From positions 93,556 through 157,555 of the forward strand of contig CANMTR010000007.1 of NCBI GenBank assembly GCA_947500825.1: 64,000 nucleotides of DNA. Reading direction: 5' to 3'. This stretch comes from an uncultured Paracoccaceae bacterium (GTDB lineage: Bacteria; Pseudomonadota; Alphaproteobacteria; Rhodobacterales; Rhodobacteraceae). Every line of letters begins with the position of its first letter. Position 1 is the stretch's first letter. Shown here piece by piece: positions 19,232-28,285 of this stretch. The notes under the pieces are model-generated. The model was not told where the DNA came from, did not search any database, and worked only from the letters and a program-made list of their open reading frames with translations. The position numbers and the translations under genes are program-made.

Positions 19232-20680
19232 CTAGCGGCCGATCGACTGGAGAAGGCTGTCGAGCCGCTCGCCCTGCGGCGAGACCTTGGACGTTGCGGG
19301 GGCATCCTTGACCGCCTGATAGTAGGCTGCCGGATCGTAGGTCGTGACCCCGAGGCCCAAGTGCTCTACCGTCATCAACCCCATCGCGAACAGGATCTGG
19401 TAGGCGGACCTGATCTCGGCGATGCCCGCGGAGATCAGGTTGGCCCGGGCGTCCTGAAGGTCCTGCTCGGCGTCGAGCACGTCGAGCGTCGTGCGGGCGC
19501 CGAGATTCACCTCCTCCTGGAGGCCGCGATAGGCGATGCGGGCGGCGCGAACCTCCAGCTGGCCGGCGTCGATCCTGGCGATGGCCACGTCGCGCTGTGC
19601 CCAGGCCTGGGCCACGGCCTCGAGAACCTCGTCCACCGTGACATGGAGGTCCGCCCGGCTCTCGTCGCGACGGGCGGCGGCTTGGCGGATCGCCGAGGAC
19701 AGGGCTCCGCCCTGGTAGATCGGGCCGGTCATCTCCAACCCGAGGGTCGCGCTCTCGGTGTAGTCATCGTCCACGCCAAGGGAGGCGGAGGCGGAAACGG
19801 AAGGCCGCCGGGCTGCCTTGGCGCGCAGCACGTTCAACTCGGCGATGGTGATGCCGCGCATGTCGCGGAGCACCGTGGGATGCGATTGCCGTGCCACGGC
19901 CTGCGCGGCCGACAGGCTGGGAGCGGTCCTGGGCTGGCCGTCGATGGGCGCGAGATCGCCGGGCGCCTGCCCCACCGCGCGGACATACTGCGAGCGGGCA
20001 ATCTCCAGATCGCCCCGGGAGGAGGACAGAAGCGAGCGAGCGGAAGCGAGCTGGCTTTCGGCAAGGGCCACGTCCGTGCGCGTGACCTCGCCCACGTCGA
20101 ACCGCTCTCGCGAGGCATCGAGCTGCGCGGTGAGCAGCTCGACGTTGGATTGCCGCAGGTCGACGAAAGCCTCGGCCTCGCGCACGGCGAGATAGGCGGA
20201 GACGGCATCGAACAGGACCTGCTGCTCGACCTGCTCGAGCGATTCGCGCGTCGCGAGCACCGTTTCGCGCGCCACGTCCACGCCGAGCCGGGTCCGGCCG
20301 CCGTCCCAGACGAGAAGACTGGCACTGAGCCCGATGCTGGCCGTGTCCTCGTAGCCGTCGGACACGTCGCCGAGGCTGCTCTGGCCGAATTGCCCGGACT
20401 GGCCCGAAAGCGCGTTGACCTGCGCGCCGGAACTGTTGTTCGGGAAGACGTAGTTGCGCTGCGCGCTCACCGCGTAGTTGATGATCGGACGAAGCTGGGC
20501 AAAAGCCTGGGCCACGTCCTCGTCGGCGGCGCGCAGGATGGCGCGGTTCTTTTCCAGCAGGCCGGAATGGCGATAGGCCAGCACCAGCGCGTCGGCCAGC
20601 GTCTCGGCCCGCGCCGGAAGGGCGCCCGCCCCGACACACAGGGCCGCCATCGCGGCCAGGACTCCGTTGCGCCACTTCAT
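19232..20680 (-). CDS. tolC: TolC family outer membrane efflux protein
   Basis: This 482-residue protein is a trimeric outer-membrane channel for type I secretion or efflux. A signal peptide (MKWRNGVLAAMAALCVGAG to PARA) leads into ETLADALVLAYRHSG, the standard TolC opening. Two helical repeats follow, containing VWDGGRTR and later TGPIYQGGALSSAIRQA. The ATG at 20680 overlaps the preceding methyltransferase stop as ATGA, so the two are coupled. No inner-membrane partner (RND, ABC or HlyD) is present in the window. Confidence 0.93.
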   Translation of the reverse strand: MKWRNGVLAAMAALCVGAGALPARAETLADALVLAYRHSGLLEKNRAILRAADEDVAQAFAQLRPIINYAVSAQRNYVFPNNSSGAQVNALSGQSGQFGQSSLGDVSDGYEDTASIGLSASLLVWDGGRTRLGVDVARETVLATRESLEQVEQQVLFDAVSAYLAVREAEAFVDLRQSNVELLTAQLDASRERFDVGEVTRTDVALAESQLASARSLLSSSRGDLEIARSQYVRAVGQAPGDLAPIDGQPRTAPSLSAAQAVARQSHPTVLRDMRGITIAELNVLRAKAARRPSVSASASLGVDDDYTESATLGLEMTGPIYQGGALSSAIRQAAARRDESRADLHVTVDEVLEAVAQAWAQRDVAIARIDAGQLEVRAARIAYRGLQEEVNLGARTTLDVLDAEQDLQDARANLISAGIAEIRSAYQILFAMGLMTVEHLGLGVTTYDPAAYYQAVKDAPATSKVSPQGERLDSLLQSIGR

Positions 20681-21330
20681 AGGGAAAACTCCGGCTTTTT
20701 CTCGAACCCCGGCAGGACCGGGGCGGATGCGTTGAACGCGAACCGCCAGTTGATGCGGCCGTCCGCCTTGATCCCGAGCCGGCACGTCCCGAGACGGTCT
20801 TCCGAGAAGATGCAGGCGATGCGCCCACCCTCGGCCAACTGGTCGGCGATGGCATCGGGAAGGACCTCGACCGCGCCCTGCACGGCGATGGCGTCGTAGG
20901 GGCCGTGCTCCGGCGCCCCGTGCGCCGGCTCGCCCGCCTGGATCGCCGCGTTGTCGATGCCGACCTCGGCGAGCGCGGCCTCCGCCTCGGTGACCAGGGG
21001 CTCCTCCGGCTCGACCGCCACGACCGCCTGCGCGAGATGCGCCAGAACGGCGGTGGAATAGCCGAAGCCCGGGGCCAGGTCGAGAACCAGGTCGCGGGGC
21101 CCGACCGCCAGGAGATTGAGCATCTTCGCCAGGGTCCGCGGCTCGAGAATGGCGCGGTTCGGACCGATCGGGAGATTCTCGCCGAGATAGGCCGCTTCCT
21201 GCAGGCGCGTGGGCACGAACCGTTCCCGCGGGATCGACAGCATCGCTTCGATGATGGGGAACAGGGTGACGTCGGAGGGGCGGACCTGGGTATCCACCAT
21301 CACTCGTCGACGCTTGGCGAAATCGGTCAT
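20677..21330 (-). CDS. Protein-L-isoaspartate O-methyltransferase family protein
   Basis: This 217-residue SAM-dependent methyltransferase resembles Pcm. Such enzymes repair isoaspartyl damage. It starts MTDFAKRRRVMVDTQVRPSDV; the SAM motif is LVLDLAPGFGYSTAVLA, where the usual GTGSGY is APGFGY. ENLPIGPNRAILEPRT matches the family motif before it (usually GQTISQP). The altered motifs place it in the alphaproteobacterial Pcm-like subgroup often found next to tolC, so the repair function is not certain. It overlaps tolC by 4 bases. Confidence 0.85.
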   Translation of the reverse strand: MTDFAKRRRVMVDTQVRPSDVTLFPIIEAMLSIPRERFVPTRLQEAAYLGENLPIGPNRAILEPRTLAKMLNLLAVGPRDLVLDLAPGFGYSTAVLAHLAQAVVAVEPEEPLVTEAEAALAEVGIDNAAIQAGEPAHGAPEHGPYDAIAVQGAVEVLPDAIADQLAEGGRIACIFSEDRLGTCRLGIKADGRINWRFAFNASAPVLPGFEKKPEFSL

Positions 21331-21456
21331 CGGTGGATGGAACCTCGGCAAGGGCGCATGTCTCCCCCGCCTTGCCACATCCCGCGGGACCGGGCAACGC
21401 CGGGCGCGCGGCCAAAAGATCCGCCCGGGCCGCGACAGGCGGCCCGGGCAGAGGGG

Positions 21457-22557
21457 TCAGGTCACCTGCGCGGAGGGCAGGAAGGGGTAGTCGACATAAC
21501 CCGCCTCGTCGCCGCCGTAGAAGCTGTCCGGGTCCTGCTCGTTGAGCTCGGCACCGACGCGGAAACGCTCCGGCAGGTCGGGGTTGGCGATGAACGGCCG
21601 CCCGAACGTGACAGCGTCGCAGTAGCCCTGGGAGATCATCTTCTCGGCGTGCTCGGCGTCGTAGCCGCCGTTCGAGATGTAGAAGCCCTCGTAATGCTCA
21701 CGCAGACGTTCCAGGAGCTTCACCTCCTCGTCGTCGGTGTCGAAGCCGTGCAGCTTCTCGACCACGTGCAGATAGGCCAGGCGCGCCTCGGAGATCATCT
21801 TGTAGACGGCGGTGAACAGGCCCTCGCGGTCGCTGTCGTCGATGTCGTTGCCCTGCCCCAGGGGCGACAGGCGGATGCCGACCCGCTCGCGCGGCCAGAC
21901 CGTGGCCACGGCGTCGATGATCTCGCGGACGAGGCGCATCCGGTTCTCCACCGACCCGCCGTAGTCGTCGTCGCGGTGGTTGGTCTTGTCCTGCAGGAAC
22001 TGGTCCAGAAGGTAGCCGTTCGCGGAATGGATCTCGACCCCGTCGAAGCCCGCGTCGCGCGCCCGCTGGGCGCCCTGGCGGAACGCCTCGACGGTCTCGG
22101 CGATCTCCTCGAGGCTCATTTCGTGAGGCTCGGAGCAATCGGTGAAGCCGTCGGCCGTGAACGTCTTCTGGTCCGCCCGGATGGCCGAGGGGGCCTGCGG
22201 CGTCTCGCCCTCGGGCAGGAGAGAGTCGTGGCTGATCCGGCCCACGTGCCACAGTTGCAGGAAGATCCGGCCGCCACGGGCATGGACCGCGTCGGTGATC
22301 TTCCTCCAGGCATCGACATGGGCGTCGGAATGCATGCCCGGCGTCTTGATATAGCCCTTGCCGCGCGGAGTGATCTGGGTCGCCTCGCTGACGATCAGAC
22401 CGGCCGAGGCACGCTGGCCGTAGTAGACTTGCGCCTTCTCCCAAGGGGTTCCGTCGTCGTAGGCGCGGTTGCGGGTCAGGGGCGCCATCAGCACCCGGTT
22501 GGGCAGGTCCAGCGCCCCCATCGTGACGGGCGTGAACAGGCGCGACGCATTTGTCAT
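21457..22557 (-). CDS. Alkene reductase (Old Yellow Enzyme family)
   Basis: This 366-residue FMN protein of the NemA/OYE type reduces activated C=C bonds of enals, enones or nitro compounds with NAD(P)H. The family pattern is clear: LFTPVTMGALDLPNRVLMAPLTRNRA, then GLIVSEATQI, then HSANGYLLDQFLQDKTNHR, which holds the substrate-binding residues, and TFGRPFIANPDLP. AGGAG lies 6 bases before the ATG at 22557. It stands alone, divergent from the transglutaminase-like gene. Confidence 0.94.
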   Translation of the reverse strand: MTNASRLFTPVTMGALDLPNRVLMAPLTRNRAYDDGTPWEKAQVYYGQRASAGLIVSEATQITPRGKGYIKTPGMHSDAHVDAWRKITDAVHARGGRIFLQLWHVGRISHDSLLPEGETPQAPSAIRADQKTFTADGFTDCSEPHEMSLEEIAETVEAFRQGAQRARDAGFDGVEIHSANGYLLDQFLQDKTNHRDDDYGGSVENRMRLVREIIDAVATVWPRERVGIRLSPLGQGNDIDDSDREGLFTAVYKMISEARLAYLHVVEKLHGFDTDDEEVKLLERLREHYEGFYISNGGYDAEHAEKMISQGYCDAVTFGRPFIANPDLPERFRVGAELNEQDPDSFYGGDEAGYVDYPFLPSAQVT

Positions 22558-22678
22558 CGTGATCTCCTAGAATTCGGTCACGGCAGAACCTGACACGGGC
22601 CAATCGCGTTCCGTATCTTGAGACTCAATCGGCGCACAGCTCCTGTTCGTCGCCCACACCGGATCTGGAGAGCCGCCC

Positions 22679-23458
22679 TTGAAACTGAAGATAGAGGCAG
22701 AACTCGATTACGGGCTCGAATCGCGCACCGACATCCTGCTGCAGATCGAGGCCGCCACCCTGCCCGACCAAAACATCCTGTTCGAGCAGTTCGACGCCGG
22801 CTCGACCACCTACCTCGCACGGATCAGCTCCGAGGATTCGATCGGAACCCGGGTCTGGCTGTCCTGCGACGAGCGGCTGAAATGCCACTACGCCGCGGAG
22901 GTGGAGGTCACCCGCCGGAACGAAGACATCTCGCGCCTGACGGCCGACCTCGTCCACACCCTGCCCCACGAGGCGGTGCGCTACCTCATGGCGTCGCGCT
23001 ACTGCCCGTCGGACGAGTTCCAGAGCTTCGTCGCCGCCGAGTTCGGCCATGTGAACGGCGGGGCGGCGGTGCGCGAGATGGCCGACTGGATCAAGGCGCG
23101 CTTCACCTATTCGCCCGGCGCCTCGGGGCCCAGCACCACGGCGCTGGAGACCTTCGTGCAGCGGCGCGGGATCTGTCGCGACTTCGCCCATGTCCTGATC
23201 ACGCTGGCGCGGGCCAAGGCGATACCGGCGCGGATGGTGAGTTGCTACGGCCCGGATGTGCAACCGCCGGACTTCCACGCGGTGGCGCAGGTCTGGCTCG
23301 ACGGCCGCTGGCATTTGGTCGACCCGACCGGCATGTCCTCGCCCGACCGGATCGCCATCGTGGGCGTGGGCCGCGACGCGGCCGACATCGCCTTCATGAC
23401 GAGCTACGGCTGGGCGACGATCCGGCGTCAGGTCGTGCGGGTGACCGAGGCGGGCTGA
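22679..23458 (+). CDS. Transglutaminase-like cysteine peptidase family protein
   Basis: This 259-residue protein has the transglutaminase-core triad: Cys in RRGICRDFAH, His in DFHAVAQVWL and Asp in HLVDPTGM. An N-terminal beta-rich domain (residues 1-75) precedes it. The start is a TTG at 22679 with a GGAG about 10 bases upstream; no upstream ATG in this frame is plausible. Bacterial members act as peptidases or amide hydrolases on unknown substrates. It ends 4 bases before the convergent hydratase. Confidence 0.86.
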   Translation: MKLKIEAELDYGLESRTDILLQIEAATLPDQNILFEQFDAGSTTYLARISSEDSIGTRVWLSCDERLKCHYAAEVEVTRRNEDISRLTADLVHTLPHEAVRYLMASRYCPSDEFQSFVAAEFGHVNGGAAVREMADWIKARFTYSPGASGPSTTALETFVQRRGICRDFAHVLITLARAKAIPARMVSCYGPDVQPPDFHAVAQVWLDGRWHLVDPTGMSSPDRIAIVGVGRDAADIAFMTSYGWATIRRQVVRVTEAG

Positions 23459-23462
23459 TTTC

Positions 23463-24239
23463 TCAGCGCCCCTCGTAGCGCGCGGGGCGCTTTTCCAGAA
23501 AGGCGAGGACGCCCTCGCGAAAGTCATGCGTCCGGCCCATCCTGCCCTGGATATCGGCTTCCAGCGCGAGCTGCGCGTCGAGGTCGTTGGAAAAGGTAGC
23601 CCGCAGTGCCTGCTTGACGCCGCGATAGGCCTCCGTCGGACCCGTCGCCAGTTGCGCGGCGCGGGCCCGCCAATGGTCGTCGAACACGTCGTCGGGAACC
23701 GCTTCCCATATCATGCCCCATTCGGCCGCCTGGCGCGCACCCACCGGCTCGGCGAAGAGGGCGGCGCCCATCGCGCGGGCCAGGCCGACCTGACGGGGCA
23801 GCCAGTAGGTTCCGCCGGCATCAGGGATCAGACCGATCCGCGTGAACGCCTGCAGGAACACCGCCGACTCGGCCGCGATCACGACGTCGGCGGCCAGCGC
23901 GAGGTTCGCGCCCGCCCCCGCCGCGGCCCCCTTCACCGCCGCAATGGTCGGGACGGGGCATTCCGCGATCGCCTTGAGAAGGGGGACGTACTCGTCGCGC
24001 AGGACCTGCTCGAGATCCATCTCCCCGGCGCCGGCCCCGTCCGACAGGTCCTGCCCCGAGCAGAAGGTCTCGTTCGCCCCGGTCACGACCAGGACCCGCG
24101 CCTCCTCCCCGGCCGCTTTGACAGCGCGCGTGATCTCGGACCGCATCTGCGTGTCGAGCGCGTTGCGCCGCGCGGGGCGGTCGAGCGTCACGATGCCCAC
24201 GCCGTCGCGAAGCTCGTACCGGATCGTCTCGTAACCCAT
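23463..24239 (-). CDS. Enoyl-CoA hydratase/isomerase family protein (PaaG-like)
   Basis: This 258-residue crotonase-fold enzyme has the oxyanion-hole signatures ETFCSGQDLSD and AAAGAGANLALAADVVIA. The gene begins with MGYETIRYELRDGVGIVTLDRP. The SGQDL motif is that of ring-epoxide isomerases (PaaG-like), but other family members share it, so the substrate is not settled. It follows ccmH by about 70 bases on the same strand, a linkage also known from related genomes. Confidence 0.85.
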   Translation of the reverse strand: MGYETIRYELRDGVGIVTLDRPARRNALDTQMRSEITRAVKAAGEEARVLVVTGANETFCSGQDLSDGAGAGEMDLEQVLRDEYVPLLKAIAECPVPTIAAVKGAAAGAGANLALAADVVIAAESAVFLQAFTRIGLIPDAGGTYWLPRQVGLARAMGAALFAEPVGARQAAEWGMIWEAVPDDVFDDHWRARAAQLATGPTEAYRGVKQALRATFSNDLDAQLALEADIQGRMGRTHDFREGVLAFLEKRPARYEGR

Positions 24240-24310
24240 AGGCACTTCCTCCCCTGCGTCGGGCGGTAGCGTCGCAAAGATCTCGCCGGGAGGGAAGGCA
24301 GGACGCCCCG

Positions 24311-24763
24311 TCACTCCTTCAGGATCGCCTCCAGGCGGGCGCGCTCTTCGGCGCTCAACTCGGCCTCTCGCGGGGCGGCACCGGGGCGGCGTCCGAGTGC
24401 TACCACGGCCACGCCAATGCCCAGGACCAGCATGGCCGGGCCGGCGAACCACAGGATCAGGTTCGCCCCGTCGGCTTGGGGGCGCAGGAGGACGTATTCG
24501 CCGTAACGATCCACGAGGTAGGAGATGGCCTCCGCATCGGTATCGCCGGCCACCAGCCGCTCGCGCACGGCAAGGCGAAGATCCCGCGCGAGGTCGGCGT
24601 TCGACTCGTCGATGTTCTCGTTGCGGCAGACGAGACAGCGCAGCCCCTGGGACAGGTCGCGCGCGCGCTCCTCCAGTACGGGGTCTTCGAGTACCTCGTC
24701 GGGCTGCACGGCCCACAGCGGGGTCGACAGGAGAAGCGACAGGGCGAGAAGCAGGGTCCTCAT
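24311..24763 (-). CDS. ccmH: Cytochrome c-type biogenesis protein CcmH
   Basis: This 150-residue membrane-anchored thiol oxidoreductase keeps the CXXC of apocytochrome c reduced for heme attachment. It has a signal peptide (residues 1-20), the redox motif LRCLVCRNENIDES, and a C-terminal membrane helix (around 105-125). This is the Ccl2 type known from Rhodobacter. It overlaps ccmF by 4 bases (ATGA), so the two are coupled. Confidence 0.95.
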   Translation of the reverse strand: MRTLLLALSLLLSTPLWAVQPDEVLEDPVLEERARDLSQGLRCLVCRNENIDESNADLARDLRLAVRERLVAGDTDAEAISYLVDRYGEYVLLRPQADGANLILWFAGPAMLVLGIGVAVVALGRRPGAAPREAELSAEERARLEAILKE

Positions 24764-26733
24764 TCCGCCGGCACCGCCGCCCGCGAGGACTTGGCCGCGC
24801 CGGCCGCGACCCGGTGGCGTCTGTCCGAAAGGCTGAGAGCGCCACCGAGCGCCATGACGATGCAGCCCGCCCAGATCCAGTTGGCGAATGGCTTGATGTA
24901 GCTGCGCACCGCCCAGCCGCCGTCGTCCTGCGGGTCGCCGATGACGAGGTAGAGGTCGCGGGCCACGCCGTTGTCGATGGCGGCCTCCGTCGTGGGCATC
25001 TGCGCCACGGGGTAGAACCGTTTTTCAGGGAACAGCGTCGCGACCGGACGGCCGTCGCGCGCCACCTCCATCCGGGCCATGGTGGTTTCGTAATTGGGGC
25101 CCTGGAACGTATCCACGTCCGCGAGGGTGATGTCGTAGGGTCCGACTGCGAAGGTCTCGCCGACCTGGGCCACGCGGATATCCTCGACCTGCCACGCGGT
25201 CAGCGCGGTGATGCCAAAGATGGTGATCCCGAAGCCGGCATGGGCCACCGCCTTGCCCCAATCGGCTCGCGGCAGGCGGGCAAGACGACGAAGCTTGGAG
25301 GACAGATCGCCGCGCCCCGCCCGCTGGCGCAGGTCGACGAGTGCCCCCAGCACCAGCCAGGCGGCCAGGACGGCCCCGATGGGCGCCAGGATCGAGCGAC
25401 CGGTCTGCAACGTCCACACCAGCCCGCCCATCGCGACCGACAGGGCGAGCGCCCCCGTCAGCGCCCCCAGAACGCGGCCCATCCGCGCCCGCTTCCAGGG
25501 CATCGTCGCACCGATCGGCAGGATCGCGGCGAGGGCCACCATGAAGGGGGTGAAAGCCGCGTCGAAGAACGGGGCGCCCACCGATAGTTTACGCCCGAAC
25601 GCCATCTCGGCGAACAATGGCCAGACCGTGCCCACGAAGACGACGAATGCCGCCACCGCGAGCAGGATGTTGTTGGCCACAAGCGCGGATTCGCGGCTGG
25701 TCAGGGAGAAGACGCCCTTTGCTTCCAGCGCGCTCGCCCGGGCGGCATAGAGCGTCAGCGCCCCGCCCATGAACAAGCCGGTGATCGCGAGGAGGTAGAC
25801 GCCGCGCTCGGGGTCGTTTGCGAAGGCGTGAACGGAGGTGAGGACACCCGACCTGACGATAAAGGCGCCGATCAGGGAGAAGCCGAAGGCCAGGATCGAC
25901 AGGAGGATTGTCCAGGATTTGAGTGCCTCGCGCTTCTCGACCACGATGGAGGAATGGAGAAGTGCCGCCGCGATGAGCCAAGGCATGAAACTCGCGTTCT
26001 CGACCGGGTCCCAGAACCAGAAGCCGCCCCATCCCAGCTCGTAATAGGCCCACCAGGATCCCAGCGCGATGCCCACGGTCAGGAACATCCAGGCGGCCAG
26101 GGTCCAGGGCCGGACCCAGCGCCCCCATGCCGCGTCCACCCGCCCCTCGATCAGGGCGGCGACGGCGAAGGAAAACGCCATCGAAAGGCCGACATAGCCC
26201 AGGTAGAGGAACGGCGGGTGGAAGGCGAGGCCGGGGTCCTGCAGGAGCGGGTTGAGGTCCTCGCCGTTCAGCGGCGGCACTTCCAGCCGGGCGAACGGAT
26301 TGGAGGTGAAGATCAGGAACCCCAGGAAAGATAGGCTGATCGCACCCTGTATACCCAGGACGCGTGCCTTGAGCGTCTCGCTAAGGTTGCCGCCGAACCA
26401 CGCCGCGAGCGCGGCATAGAGGGCGAGCACGAGGCACCACAGCAGCATCGACCCCTCGTGGTTCCCCCACACCCCGCTGATCTTGTAGATCAGCGGCTTG
26501 GCGGAATGGGAGTTCATCGTCACCAGACGCAGCGAGAAGTCGGAGGTGACGAAGCCCCAGGTCAGTACCGAGAACGAGAACAACAGGAACAGGAACTGCG
26601 CGGTGGCCGCGGGGTCCGCCGCCGCCATGAAACCTCGCCACCCCCGCGAGGCACCCACGAGCGGCAGCACGGTCTGCATCGCCGCCATGAGGAAGGCGAG
26701 GATCAGCGCGAAATGTCCGAGTTCGATGATCAT
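24760..26733 (-). CDS. ccmF: Cytochrome c heme lyase subunit CcmF
   Basis: This 657-residue integral membrane protein joins heme to apocytochrome c together with CcmH. The WWD domain is WGGFWFWDPVENASFMPWL. The periplasmic histidines used as heme ligands are in the expected segments, for example GVWGNHEGSMLLW. About 15 hydrophobic helices are visible. It is Ccl1 in Rhodobacter naming. The upstream neighbours are the small membrane genes and ccmE, and ccmH overlaps it. Confidence 0.97.
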   Translation of the reverse strand: MIIELGHFALILAFLMAAMQTVLPLVGASRGWRGFMAAADPAATAQFLFLLFSFSVLTWGFVTSDFSLRLVTMNSHSAKPLIYKISGVWGNHEGSMLLWCLVLALYAALAAWFGGNLSETLKARVLGIQGAISLSFLGFLIFTSNPFARLEVPPLNGEDLNPLLQDPGLAFHPPFLYLGYVGLSMAFSFAVAALIEGRVDAAWGRWVRPWTLAAWMFLTVGIALGSWWAYYELGWGGFWFWDPVENASFMPWLIAAALLHSSIVVEKREALKSWTILLSILAFGFSLIGAFIVRSGVLTSVHAFANDPERGVYLLAITGLFMGGALTLYAARASALEAKGVFSLTSRESALVANNILLAVAAFVVFVGTVWPLFAEMAFGRKLSVGAPFFDAAFTPFMVALAAILPIGATMPWKRARMGRVLGALTGALALSVAMGGLVWTLQTGRSILAPIGAVLAAWLVLGALVDLRQRAGRGDLSSKLRRLARLPRADWGKAVAHAGFGITIFGITALTAWQVEDIRVAQVGETFAVGPYDITLADVDTFQGPNYETTMARMEVARDGRPVATLFPEKRFYPVAQMPTTEAAIDNGVARDLYLVIGDPQDDGGWAVRSYIKPFANWIWAGCIVMALGGALSLSDRRHRVAAGAAKSSRAAVPAE

Positions 26734-26798
26734 GACTCCGCATTACAGCGGAGCGCCTCGTCCGCCAATGGGGCGCACGCGGTTGTGTCGGGCGCGCC

Positions 26799-27221
26799 CT
26801 ATAGGAGCGCGGTCAGCGCGAGGGTGAGCGCGATCCCACCGCACGGGATCAGGAACCACGCCCCCGTGGACCAGCCCAATGTCGACCCGATCACGCGGAA
26901 ATGCAGGGACGCGCCAATCACGTGGGTCGCCAGGAAAACGAAGATCAGCGGATTCTCCGACATGCCCCCCGGCCCCTCCAGGAGCGAGACCATGTACCAC
27001 CATCCCACGATGCCCGCCGATCCGGCCCAGGACAGCGCCATGCCAAGGGCGAGCGGTGTCGCGCGCCGCAGATACAGCCACAGGAACGTGGCTCCTATCG
27101 CGAGCGCCATGATGGCGAAAGTGCCGAAGGCCAACTGGTAGACGGTGTCGTACCCCGCCACGGAAACCCCGACCACGATCAGCGCGAACAGGGCGCAAAT
27201 GCCCGATAATGCGTACTTCAT
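26799..27221 (-). CDS. Small four-helix membrane protein in the ccm run
   Basis: This 140-residue protein has about four membrane helices (roughly 7-25, 31-50, 58-80 and 95-130) and no cysteine pair, heme motif or recognised domain. Its ATG at 27221 overlaps the stop of the 39-codon gene (ATGA). It ends 65 bases before ccmF. The position inside the cytochrome c maturation run suggests a helper role, but I do not recognise the family. Confidence 0.65.
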   Translation of the reverse strand: MKYALSGICALFALIVVGVSVAGYDTVYQLAFGTFAIMALAIGATFLWLYLRRATPLALGMALSWAGSAGIVGWWYMVSLLEGPGGMSENPLIFVFLATHVIGASLHFRVIGSTLGWSTGAWFLIPCGGIALTLALTALL

Positions 27222-27337
27222 TGCCGAAACACCTCTCTGACGGCTCGATCTAGTCGGTCGACGGCGCGGCGATGCCTCCTCAGGTCGCCGTCCAGCCCAC
27301 GTCCGGTGAAGAGCAGCCACCACCGCCACAGGCTCAT
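27218..27337 (-). CDS. 39-residue Trp-rich/charged small protein
   Basis: Reads MSLWRWWLLFTGRGLDGD followed by a basic and acidic amphipathic helix ending REVFRQ. Its ATG overlaps the stop of the previous gene (ATGA), and its own stop overlaps the start of the next (ATGA). Being in a chain of overlaps makes chance unlikely. Function unknown; the Trp-rich start suggests membrane contact. Confidence 0.5.
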   Translation of the reverse strand: MSLWRWWLLFTGRGLDGDLRRHRRAVDRLDRAVREVFRQ

Positions 27338-27525
27338 CTTCCGCCCCCAAAGCCCCCGATCTGGGTGCGCAGGAGCGTCGCCAGCTCGATCAGGACGGCC
27401 GTGTTCTTGTTCAGTGCCTCTCGCGTCGCCGCATCCTTCTGGGCGTCGCGATACAGCAGGTAGAAGACGAGGAGCGCCCATGGCCCGTGATCCGTCAGCA
27501 GCTGAAAAAAGAGTTCCGGACCCAT
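27334..27525 (-). CDS. 63-residue holin-like single-helix protein
   Basis: This protein has one membrane helix (around 14-26, GPWALLVFYLLYR) followed by a charged, partly coiled segment and a Gly-rich end. This plan (short N-terminus, GPxALL helix, then Arg/Asp/Gln-rich helix) resembles small holin-like BhlA/UviB proteins. That is a structural analogy, not a proven homology. It overlaps the 39-codon gene by 4 bases. Its ATG shares a base with the stop (TGATG) of a short upstream frame that begins at 27572. Confidence 0.5.
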   Translation of the reverse strand: MGPELFFQLLTDHGPWALLVFYLLYRDAQKDAATREALNKNTAVLIELATLLRTQIGGFGGGR

Positions 27526-27819
27526 CAGGCAGCCCCCCTGCCGGCTCCAGACGAGTGAGCGGTCTCGGTCATGGCGCGGCCCCGCGTCTCCACCCGACCG
27601 ACGCCGCGCGGCTGGACCGCCCCCGGTGCGGCACGAGCCCGCAGCCATCCCGACCCCTGGGAGAAACCCGGGGCGGACGTTGGACGACCATCGGTGGCAG
27701 ACGGAGGCATCTTCCCGACCCGCCGGGCATCTCACGATCGGGCTGAACTTGGCGGTCGGTGCATGGCATCTTCCCGGCTCCCCTGCGCTAGGCACAGGTC
27801 GAAAGCTCCGGGAGAGACA
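27526..27819 (-). other. Non-coding or remnant region between ccmE and the mini-gene chain
   Basis: About 290 bases. Several short frames are open on the minus strand, including one of 15 codons ending at the 63-codon gene (starting 27572). None shows family similarity or a good ribosome binding site except the last. I looked for remains of a lysozyme-like gene, which would fit a holin, and found none. Confidence 0.4.
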
Positions 27820-28278
27820 TTAATTCATCGACATTGCGCCGTCCGGAGGCTGGTACGTGCCCTGCTCCTTGAGGCTGTCGATGACTTCCTTCGGCATGTA
27901 TGATTCGTCGTGCTTGGCGAGAATTTCGGTCGCCCTGAAGGTTCCGTCGACGTAGCTTCCGGTGCCGACCATGCCCTCCCCTTCCCCGAAGAGGTCCGGC
28001 AGGACGCCGGTATACGCGACCGGAACGCTCGCCGCCCCGTCGGTGACATTGAAGGTGATCGTCTCGCCACGCCCGCGGACGAGCGTTCCGGCCTCCACGA
28101 GGCCGCCGATACGGAACACTTCCGTCGGCGCGGGCGGACCTTCGGCGATCTGGCTCGGGGAGCGGAAGAAGTTGATCCCGTCGCGCATGGCGTAGCCAAT
28201 CAGCGCGGTGGACGCCACGAGTGCCACGACCGCCAGAGCGATGACCTGGATCCGGCGTTTCTTCTTCAGTCCGCGCAA
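27820..28278 (-). CDS. ccmE: Cytochrome c maturation protein CcmE (heme chaperone)
   Basis: This 152-residue periplasmic chaperone binds heme covalently and passes it to CcmF. An N-terminal anchor (residues 10-30) is followed by the OB-fold. The heme-binding histidine is H123 in LAKHDESYMPKEV, with Tyr127 as ligand. The start appears to be TTG at 28278, with GAGGG about 4 bases upstream; the next ATG would remove the anchor. It lies 7 bases after argC. Confidence 0.94.
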   Translation of the reverse strand: MRGLKKKRRIQVIALAVVALVASTALIGYAMRDGINFFRSPSQIAEGPPAPTEVFRIGGLVEAGTLVRGRGETITFNVTDGAASVPVAYTGVLPDLFGEGEGMVGTGSYVDGTFRATEILAKHDESYMPKEVIDSLKEQGTYQPPDGAMSMN

Positions 28279-28285
28279 TGTGCCC

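Noticed and set aside
27526..27819. A lysozyme or endolysin remnant next to the holin-like gene
   Set aside because: No catalytic motif or length could be recognised in any frame.
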